Positions 15,812 through 23,800 of a DNA stretch of 64,000 nucleotides are shown here, piece after piece. How positions within the stretch are numbered: position 1 is the first letter of the stretch; each line of letters begins with the position of its first letter. A program made the translations under genes and the position numbers. The DNA is from Paracoccaceae bacterium (GTDB lineage Bacteria; Pseudomonadota; Alphaproteobacteria; Rhodobacterales; Rhodobacteraceae): the NCBI GenBank assembly GCA_018223125.1, contig JAAEZA010000005.1, forward strand, positions 56,566 through 120,565, written 5' to 3'. The notes under the pieces are model-generated. The model worked only from the letters and a program-made list of their open reading frames with translations. It was not told the DNA's origin and did not search any database.

Positions 15812-18324
15812 GCCTGCGGATTGCGTCCCGTTTTGCACGGCGGGAGTTGCGTGGAGGCTTGCGGGGGTTTCGCGTGTTTCTGGCCTGTCTCGCGCTGGGC
15901 GTTGCAGCTATTGCAGCTGTGGGCACGGTGCGTTCGGGGATCGAGGCCGGTTTGAAACGGGATGGTGCTGCCTTGCTGGGCGGCGATGCCGAGGTTCAGG
16001 TTACGTACCGCTACGCCAGCGCTGAAGAACGGGCGTGGATGGAGCGTATATCCGAACGGATGTCCGAAACCGTTGATTTCCGGTCGATGGTGGTTGTGGA
16101 TGGTCCGAACGGAGCAGAGCGCGGCTTGACCCAGATCCGCGCCGTTGACGGGGCCTATCCCCTGATCGGTGCTGTGCAGCTTGAACCTGATATGCCGCTG
16201 GAACAGGCTTTGGCCGGACAGGGGGCCGTGATGGAACGGGTGCTGTCGGACCGGCTGGGCCTGCGCGTGGGGGACAGCTTCCGGTTGGGGGAACAGGACT
16301 TCACACTTAATGCCGTTTTGCTGCGCTATCCGGATAATGCTTCGGGCGGGTTCGGGCTCGGGCCGCGCACGATCGTGCGCACAGGGGCACTGGAAGGGTC
16401 GGGGCTGCTGGCGGAAGGGTCGCTTTATTCTACAGAATACCGTCTGGACCTGCCGGACGGGGCCGCGCTGCAATCACTCAAGGAAGAAGCCGAAACCCTG
16501 TTCCGCGACAAGGGCCTGCGCTGGCGGGACAGCCGGAGGGGCGCGGGGGGTGTGCAACGGTTTGTGGAACAGATCGGTGCGTTTCTGGTTCTGGTTGGCC
16601 TGTCGGGCTTGGCGGTTGGAGGTGTGGGGATTTCCTCTGCGGTGCGGGCCTATCTGGCAGGAAAAACCGGCGTAATCGCCACGCTCAAGACGCTGGGTGC
16701 CACAAAGCGCACAATTTTTCTGACCTATTTTATTCAAATTGGCGTGCTTACAATTCTTGGTGTGACACTGGGCCTGCTGATCGGTGGCAGCCTGCCGGTG
16801 TTGCTTGCCCCGCTGATCGAATCCCAACTTCCGATCCCTGCCGAATTTGCGGTCTACCCTGCCCCCCTGATGGAAGCAGCGGTTTACGGAATATTAACCG
16901 CGCTGATCTTCACGCTCTGGCCTTTGGCGAAATCCGGTGAAATCCGTGCTGCAACGCTGTTCCGGGAGGCCTTTACCGGCACCAATACCCTGCCTGCACC
17001 GGTCTATCTGGGGGTGCTGGCACTGCTGGTGGCTTCCCTGCTCGGGCTGGCGGTCTGGTTTTCCGGCACCGTTTTTCTGACACTCTGGACAGCGGGGGGC
17101 ATCGCGGCGGCGCTGGCCTTGCTGGTGCTTGCCGCCTGGGGCATTCGCGCACTGGCCCGACGGTTGCGGCGGCCTGCACGGGGCCGTACCGGCCTGCGGC
17201 TTGCACTCGGCGCAATTGGTGCGAAGGGCGGGGAGTCCACCTCTGTGGTGCTCTCTCTGGGGCTCGGGCTCAGTGTTCTGGCGGCTGTCGGCCAGATTGA
17301 CGGAAACCTGCGCAATGCGTTTTCAAGCGAACTGCCGGAAGTCGCGCCAAGCTACTTTTTTGTCGACATCCAGCCTGACCAGATCGACGGTTTTCGCGCC
17401 AGACTGGCCGACGATCCGAAGGTTAACGATGTGGAAAGCGCCCCGATGATGCGTGGCGTCATTACCCTGATCAACGGGCAGCCGGCCGAAGAGGTCGCCG
17501 GTGGCCACTGGGTTATTCGCGGGGATCGCGGCCTGACTTATGCAGATGCGCAGCCCGAAGGCACGACGCTGACCGAAGGAGAGTGGTGGCCCGAAGGCTA
17601 CACCGGACCGCCGCAAATGAGCTTTGCAGCCGAAGAAGCAGCCGAGATCGGACTGGGGCTGGGAGATGAGGTGACGGTCAATATCCTCGGGCGCGACATC
17701 ACCGCTGAAATCACCAGCCTGCGGGATGTAAGCTGGGATGATGCAGGCATCGGATTTGTTATGACACTGGACGCCAACACTTTGGCGGGTGCGCCGCATA
17801 GTTGGATTTCTACTGTTTATGCGGATGAAGAAGCCGAAGCCGCGATCCTGCGGGATCTGGCCACGGCCTACCCGAATATTACGGCAATCCGCATCCGTGA
17901 CGCGGTGGCGCGGGTTGTTGAACTGGTAGGCGGAATTGCTGCTGCCACGCGCTATGGCGCAGCAATGACACTGGTCACAGGGTTTCTTGTACTGATCGGT
18001 GCGGCGGCTGCCGGAGAAAAGGCACGGGCTTACGAAGCGGCAGTTCTGAAAACGCTGGGTGCCTCGCGCGCACAGATTATGGGCAGTTTTGCCTTGCGCG
18101 CGGCCCTGCTGGGTTTGGGCGCGGGCGCAATTGCGCTGGTTTCCGGACTGCTGGGCGGGTGGGCTGTCATGACCTTTGTGATGGAAAGCGACTTCAAGGT
18201 GATATGGAGCAACGCGCTTCTAATCATTACTGGCGGTGTGCTGGCCTCGCTTCTGGCCGGTCTGGCCTTTGCGTTGCGCCCGCTTTCTGCCACACCTTCC
18301 CGAATCCTGCGCGCAAGGGAATGA
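15808..18324 (+). CDS. ybbP: FtsX-like ABC transporter permease, YbbP type
   Basis: The permease has 838 residues, with an N-terminal helix (about 20-40), a large periplasmic domain, and two clusters of transmembrane helices around residues 250-450 and 690-830, each with the FtsX fold (IATLKTLGATKRTIF and AAVLKTLGASRAQIM are the coupling segments). Together with YbbA it is expected to move a hydrophobic substrate at the inner membrane. The substrate is not known; linkage to the TesA-type lipase suggests lipid or ester turnover. Confidence 0.9.
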   Translation: MSLRIASRFARRELRGGLRGFRVFLACLALGVAAIAAVGTVRSGIEAGLKRDGAALLGGDAEVQVTYRYASAEERAWMERISERMSETVDFRSMVVVDGPNGAERGLTQIRAVDGAYPLIGAVQLEPDMPLEQALAGQGAVMERVLSDRLGLRVGDSFRLGEQDFTLNAVLLRYPDNASGGFGLGPRTIVRTGALEGSGLLAEGSLYSTEYRLDLPDGAALQSLKEEAETLFRDKGLRWRDSRRGAGGVQRFVEQIGAFLVLVGLSGLAVGGVGISSAVRAYLAGKTGVIATLKTLGATKRTIFLTYFIQIGVLTILGVTLGLLIGGSLPVLLAPLIESQLPIPAEFAVYPAPLMEAAVYGILTALIFTLWPLAKSGEIRAATLFREAFTGTNTLPAPVYLGVLALLVASLLGLAVWFSGTVFLTLWTAGGIAAALALLVLAAWGIRALARRLRRPARGRTGLRLALGAIGAKGGESTSVVLSLGLGLSVLAAVGQIDGNLRNAFSSELPEVAPSYFFVDIQPDQIDGFRARLADDPKVNDVESAPMMRGVITLINGQPAEEVAGGHWVIRGDRGLTYADAQPEGTTLTEGEWWPEGYTGPPQMSFAAEEAAEIGLGLGDEVTVNILGRDITAEITSLRDVSWDDAGIGFVMTLDANTLAGAPHSWISTVYADEEAEAAILRDLATAYPNITAIRIRDAVARVVELVGGIAAATRYGAAMTLVTGFLVLIGAAAAGEKARAYEAAVLKTLGASRAQIMGSFALRAALLGLGAGAIALVSGLLGGWAVMTFVMESDFKVIWSNALLIITGGVLASLLAGLAFALRPLSATPSRILRARE

Positions 18325-18414
18325 CATAAGCGGGCGCGTGCCAGCCGAGTCGCAAGCGCCCGCTGTCGTTCCAGCACCAATACCCTGATTTTTCGTCTAT
18401 CTTCACAATACTTT

Positions 18415-18453
18415 TGGATAGTCAGCCTACCCGTTTTTGCTGTTAACTATCCA
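18415..18453. promoter_or_regulatory. Spaced inverted repeat upstream of the lytic transglycosylase
   Basis: TGGATAGT and ACTATCCA are perfect 8-bp arms separated by 23 bases, ending about 69 bases before the TTG start at 18522. They could be two half-sites for a regulator or the stem of a leader hairpin. Confidence 0.35.
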
Positions 18454-18521
18454 TTTCAAAAGAGTTTTTTCCAACTTCGCTCTGGTATCTATGCATCAGA
18501 GACACGATTGGAGAAATTGCC

Positions 18522-19109
18522 TTGAAACAGATACAGAAACTTGGAATTTGCCTTGCCTTTGCGTTGCCAGCACCTGCTGTTGCACAGGATACTTTCGGGC
18601 TGAGCAAGACACGATTTGCCATCTATCAGTCGCAGATTGATGTGTTGGAGCGGCGGGGCATCCTGAAACCTGCTGTAGAAGCCAAAAAAGCACCGGTGGT
18701 GCAGGAAGTTGTTGTCTCCACAAAGGGTAAGTTACGTGGACGTCACATGGCGACCTATCTGTCGTCCGCAAAAGCGGCTGCGCGCCGTCACAATGTGCCT
18801 GAAAACCTGTTTCTGCGGCTGATCCAGCAGGAATCTGCTTGGAATAAAAATGCCCGTTCTCCGGTAGGTGCGATTGGTCTGGCACAATTGATGCCCGGAA
18901 CCGCGCGTGAACTGGGCGTAAACCCGAATGATCCGCATGCCAATCTCGAAGGCGGAGCCCGTTACCTGAGCGAGCAATACAAGCGCTTTGGAAGCTGGCG
19001 TCTGGCGTTGGCCGCGTATAACGCGGGTCCGGGGGCCGTGAAAAAATACAACGGTATTCCACCTTATAAAGAGACCCAAAACTACGTCCGCAAGATCCTC
19101 GGCGGATAA
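18522..19109 (+). CDS. Secreted lytic transglycosylase, SLT family
   Basis: The 195-residue product has a signal peptide (cleaved near APAVAQ), a linker, and an SLT/lysozyme-like domain from about residue 80: LIQQESAWNKNARSPVGAIGLAQLMP holds the catalytic Glu and the ES..GAxGLxQ signature, and LALAAYNAGPGAVKKY closes the fold. It cleaves glycan strands of peptidoglycan with 1,6-anhydro ends. The TTG start has GGAGAAA upstream. Confidence 0.9.
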   Translation: MKQIQKLGICLAFALPAPAVAQDTFGLSKTRFAIYQSQIDVLERRGILKPAVEAKKAPVVQEVVVSTKGKLRGRHMATYLSSAKAAARRHNVPENLFLRLIQQESAWNKNARSPVGAIGLAQLMPGTARELGVNPNDPHANLEGGARYLSEQYKRFGSWRLALAAYNAGPGAVKKYNGIPPYKETQNYVRKILGG

Positions 19110-19141
19110 GGGGAACCGTCCGAAACGCCGAAACAATCCGG

Positions 19142-19837
19142 TTAGCGGAAGTAGGGTAATGCCTCCACCGCAGTTTTGGTCTGTTGCCATCGCCGCTGTG
19201 CAAGGGTTTCGCATAATGTGACTTTGCTGGCATCGCTGCCGTTGCAGGAAAGTTCCAGTCGGGTGAGACGAAAGCGCATTTCTTTCGCACCGAATAATGC
19301 GCAGGATCCCCCGAATTTATGGGCGACAGACTGTATTGCAGCATGGTCCTGAATGACCATTAAGGAAGCAATTTTGGCAGTTGTTCTGTTGCCTTCGGCT
19401 AAGAAAGACCCCAGTTTTTCAGTCAGTCCTGCTGCGCCAAAAGCAAGCAGCAGTTCCTCTAGTTGGCTTTGGCAAAGAAGCGGCAGGCGCGTGTCCTTTG
19501 TTCGTTTCTCACCGGTTTCAATCTTGCCAGAGAAATTACCAGGGCTGTGACAGCGGATTTTTAATCTGTTTGACGACAGGCCTATGGTGGCGGGCGCTGT
19601 GAGGGGCCGTCTCTTCAGGTCACAAAAAGCAAATCCGGTCTCTTGCCGCCGGTGAATCGTGTTTTTACCTTGTCCGAGCAAATCGCGCGGGGGTCTGTGG
19701 TACAGTTGTATGCACGCCGCTGCCTCAGTATGTTCTTTCCCGTCCGCCATCCCTAACCCTGAATTCCGTGCGAGTTCTTCAAAGCCTTCGCCCCTTCCGT
19801 CGTGTGCTGCGCGGGCGTTTCTCAACATTTCGATCAA
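19142..19837 (-). CDS. Histidine phosphotransfer (Hpt) domain protein
   Basis: The last 105 residues (about 125-231) form an Hpt helical bundle; the phosphoryl histidine is H173 in SVAHKFGGSCALFGA. Such proteins shuttle phosphate between the receiver of a hybrid kinase and a downstream response regulator. The first 120 residues show no recognisable domain and low similarity to coding sequence, so the true start may lie well inside the stated frame. It lies next to a divergent LuxR-type regulator and near a surface-protein operon, which suggests a shared phosphorelay. Confidence 0.6.
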   Translation of the reverse strand: MIEMLRNARAAHDGRGEGFEELARNSGLGMADGKEHTEAAACIQLYHRPPRDLLGQGKNTIHRRQETGFAFCDLKRRPLTAPATIGLSSNRLKIRCHSPGNFSGKIETGEKRTKDTRLPLLCQSQLEELLLAFGAAGLTEKLGSFLAEGNRTTAKIASLMVIQDHAAIQSVAHKFGGSCALFGAKEMRFRLTRLELSCNGSDASKVTLCETLAQRRWQQTKTAVEALPYFR

Positions 19838-20167
19838 TGCACCCGTTTGAACAGGCGTTATTCCTCAAGGAAGTTAATAATCAAATAACAGGTGCGCAGT
19901 TGGCGTTAGAAAACCATTCGCCGTTTCGGGCTGATTTGGAAAATTGCAGATGGCTCAAATTGTTCCAGCAATCTGAAGCAATTGTTAACCTTTCTATGGC
20001 TACAACTCTCTTTGCAGGACGCTGAAAACTGCGTCGTGGTATTTGCCAGCAGTTGGGCGAACGTGTGCCACTGCAACCGGCGTCTTTGTGAAACATCAGG
20101 TCTGAAAAAGACTGCGGTGAATTTCGGGACAGGCATCGGCGCAACGTGCAGTACGGGATGGGATAAA
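19838..20167. other. Intergenic region between Hpt and LuxR-type regulator
   Basis: This 330-base divergent stretch presumably holds both promoters. A plus-strand frame (about 19837-20025, starting MHPFEQALF) is open across part of it, but I see no ribosome site or domain to support it. No clear operator or RNA is visible. Confidence 0.4.
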
Positions 20168-20779
20168 ATGAAAATATTGATAGCAGATGACCACGATCTG
20201 GTCCGTGATACGATTGCATCCTACATCCGCTCCGAAGCGAATTTTGATGTTTCCTGTTCCGCCAATCTTCATGAAGCGTTGAAAGAGATAGAGGAGCAGG
20301 GGCCTTTCGATTTAGTGCTTTTGGATTTTGACATGCCGGGAATGAACGGTCTGTCCGGTTTAGGCAAAGCGCTGGAGGCGAATGATCAGAAACCAGTAGG
20401 AATATTTTCAGGCACGGCCAAAGCATCTATCGCCGAAGCGGCACTGGAAGCAGGCTCTGCCGGATTTTTACCGAAAACGATGTCGGCCCGTTCCTTATTA
20501 AACGCTGTACGGTTTATGGCAGAGGGTGAAACTTTCGCTCCGGTCAGTTTCATGGCGAACAGGCAAGAGGGTGACCATGAATTTGATACTCTTTTGTCGA
20601 CGCGTGAGAAAGAGGTTCTCACAGGTCTGTCCAAAGGGTTGGCCAACAAGGAAATCGCACGCGAGCTGGACTTACAAGAGGTGACGATCAAATTGCACCT
20701 GAAAACGCTCAGTATCAAACTGAATGCCCGTAACCGTACCCATGCGGCGATGATCGCTAGGGACGCGGGTTTTATTTGA
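20168..20779 (+). CDS. LuxR/NarL-family response regulator
   Basis: The 203-residue protein has an N-terminal receiver domain (D7, D8, phosphoacceptor D53 in LVLLDFDMPG, lysine in FLPKTMS) and a C-terminal GerE-type helix-turn-helix (STREKEVLTGLSKGLANKEIAREL). It is a transcription factor switched by phosphorylation. No histidine kinase adjoins it; the Hpt protein across the divergent gap is the likely donor. Its convergent neighbour is the 1913-residue surface protein, a plausible target. The ATG at 20168 is the start of the receiver fold; the longer frame to 19982 is unlikely. Confidence 0.88.
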   Translation: MKILIADDHDLVRDTIASYIRSEANFDVSCSANLHEALKEIEEQGPFDLVLLDFDMPGMNGLSGLGKALEANDQKPVGIFSGTAKASIAEAALEAGSAGFLPKTMSARSLLNAVRFMAEGETFAPVSFMANRQEGDHEFDTLLSTREKEVLTGLSKGLANKEIARELDLQEVTIKLHLKTLSIKLNARNRTHAAMIARDAGFI

Positions 20780-20810
20780 CGGATCGGTGATCCGGATTGT
20801 TCTAATCAGA

Positions 20811-20837
20811 AAAGGCGGCACCGGAGGTGCCGCCTTT
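20811..20837. terminator. Bidirectional terminator, LuxR regulator / surface operon
   Basis: AAAGGCGGCACC and GGTGCCGCCTTT are perfect 12-bp arms with a 3-base loop between convergent genes. It can end both the regulator gene and the surface-protein operon. Confidence 0.88.
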
Positions 20838-20890
20838 AGAGTGCAGGCCGGAAATTGCGTCATGCTCCCGCGTTTCCGAATTGCGCTCGT

Positions 20891-23800
20891 TCATTGGGAC
20901 AGGAAATTGTCCAGCTGATCCCAGAGGTTCTCCGTCAGTTTTAGACGCAGTCGCAAATATAAACCTTTCTGAAAATGCCGCGTTTGAAATGGCAGTTGCT
21001 CGGTTGCATGGTTATATCCGATTGAAACCATTGCGCCTTTTGCAAATACATACCCCGCCTCGATTCCGTAGGCTTGTGCAGCAAATCCGTCGTCGTCCCA
21101 CATGTGATAAACGTTGCCAGACAGCTCCAGCTTTTCTGGAAGTGCATCCCAAGTCACACCGGCTTGCATCAGTTGGGTCAGGCTTGATGTTTCAATGCCG
21201 CCAAGAGGAGAGCTGAGGCTGGAATACTGACCGGCATACTTACCGTTCACACGCAAGTCTGGGCGAATGTCCCACGTTCCGGCAAGCGACCAGAGGTGTT
21301 GCGTCTCTTCGTTGATGTCCCGATCCCGCTGGTATTCGTACCAGCCCAGAGCATTAAACCGTGCATCATCAAGTGGTCGGTAGGCCGCGCCGACACGCAG
21401 ACGTTCCCGAATTCTCGCATTCTGGCCGGACCGTCCGTCGCGTGCATGGCGGCCCCGTGCGAGCACTGTCACTCCCGGGCTGATTTCACCGGCCAAACCG
21501 ATATCGGCATAAAATGTATTGCCGGTCTTTTCGAATGTCTGGTCCAGATTAGCCTCCGCGACCCAATCGCCGTCGCGCGATTCCCATGTTCCGCCAAGGG
21601 CAATGCTGGTCAGTCCGGAGTCCGGTTCCGACAGGTTCAAAGAATGTTCAAGGGACATGTCGATGGCGGTGCGCTCGTTCAATTCGAGCCTTGTAGAGAA
21701 GCCCTGAACCAGAAGGTCGTCACCCAAATCTCCGGGGTTTGTTGTAAACTCGGTGCGCCCGTCCAGCCAGTGGTTTACACGGTATTCGACACCGATATGG
21801 GCACGGGTCAGTTTGTCACCCAGATCACCGAAAGACAGTTCGAATTCACCAAAGACGCGCAGGTCTTCGCGAACACGGTAATCCGCCGCGACAATGAATT
21901 TGCCCTGACCTTCGCCTGTAAGCGGAATTTCCTTGACGAATTTCATCACCATTCCGGGGGTGGATTCCGGACGCCAGACGGCTTCATCCTTGAAGTAGGT
22001 GGTGCTGTTCTTGTCCAGAGGTGTCTTTTCCACAACCATGCGGAAACCGGACGCCCGTGTGAGTTTTTCATTGACGACACCCCGAACGAGGATTTCGGCA
22101 CCAAGAGTTTCCTGTTTGGTCGCGAAATCAGACTGGTAATCTGCTGATGCGATTAAAGTTCTGCTGTCGCTCAGGCGTTTTTCATAGTCGAGAGAAACCT
22201 GCGCCATGCCAGCGCGAACGTTTGATCCGAGGGGCGCAAACTTCAGGCCGGTGCGGGCCGCTTCAAACCGGAAACGGGTGTCTTCGGAAACATAATCATA
22301 AGCGATACGCCCTGCATATCCGCGTTGTCCGAACCCGTCCTCGGCCTGTGCAATCTCGGCTTCGAAAGAGGCTTTGTCGCTGATCTTGGTCTGCAGGAAG
22401 GCAGAGTATATCTTGTACCGCTCGTCGGTGCCGGCGGCCCCGTCCGAATGAATGGCGCGTGCACCGACTGTTACCCGCTCGTTCAGTTCGGAGATTGCTT
22501 CCAGACCATAAAGCCAGTATTTCTCGCCGCTTTTGCCTTCAACGTTATAGGTGATCCGGAAAGAAACCGGATTACCCAGCGCATCGGCCTGACGCAAAGG
22601 CGTGTCAAAGACGATGGTGTTGAGAAAGAAGTCCAGAAGATAGTCGGACATGCGGCGCAGGCGTGTTTCCGACAGGATTACACCGGTATCGCGGTCCCGT
22701 ACGATCACATCAACCTGATCGGAACCTTCCTGATAGCCTGTCAAATCTACGTCATAGGGACCGGACACACCGCGTCCTTTGATCTCGAGCGTGCGAATTT
22801 CCTGTGATGTGCGGGCGGCAAATGCTGTGACCCGTGTCCGCTCACCCTGCCAGTTGGCTTTGACGCCTGTGGTGACTGTGCGGAACCCGCCCAGTTCGAA
22901 AGCGGAAGAGCCCGGTTCGATCGCGATGTCGCCATAGACGAGAGAGGAAGCTCCCCGCTCAAAGCTGACATACAAGTCGCTGGAGGATTGGCCGTCGTAA
23001 CCGCGTTCGGACTTATCCCCGTAAACAGGGTAGCTTTCATCGGTGTTGATATCGCGGAAGAGCCGGTCGTCCTCATCGCTGTCGCTGCTATAGCGCAGGG
23101 TCATGAGGGTCTCGCGCCCGACGCGGCCTTTCAGGAAGACTTCGCCCCGCAGTCCGGTGTTGGTGTCTTCAAATGCGCTAAACTCGCCCTTGTTGAGAAG
23201 TTGTGCACCGGACTGGCTGGCAATCGTACCCTCAAGCACGCCAACCAGAATACGCTCTTCCAGATTTGGAGAAAACAGGATGGAGGCTTCGGCGCGACCA
23301 AGGGAACCGCTTTGGGCGCTCAGCAGGTCAGGGCCAGCCATCTGCGGCGGGATCAAGGAGACTTCGGCGATGCCGCTGTCCACGTAGATTTGTACGCCGG
23401 GCTGGTTGGCACGGATGTCTTTCACGTCCCAGATGCCACGTCGCGCGTTCAGCGTAACCACGGTTGCTGCTTTTACAGGCTCGCCCTTGATATCCAGAAT
23501 TTGCACTGTGAATTTTACCCGTTCCGTCGGGGAAGCAGACGCAGCCTTGGGGCCGACAAGTTTGATTTTTTGGGCATCACCCGGTGCGTAGACGCGGATT
23601 TCTGCGGATTTCCGGATGTTGCCGAAGGGATCCTTGCCGACCAGTTGCAACAGGTTTTCACCGGCATTCAGCTTCACAGCTACATATTCGATGGCCTGCA
23701 CATTGCCGCTTGTCCATGTGCTTCTTTCACCGATTCGGCTGCCGCCGATCTTCTGACCGTTGACGATCAGGTCAAGCCCGAGATCTGCCGGACCTTTAAC

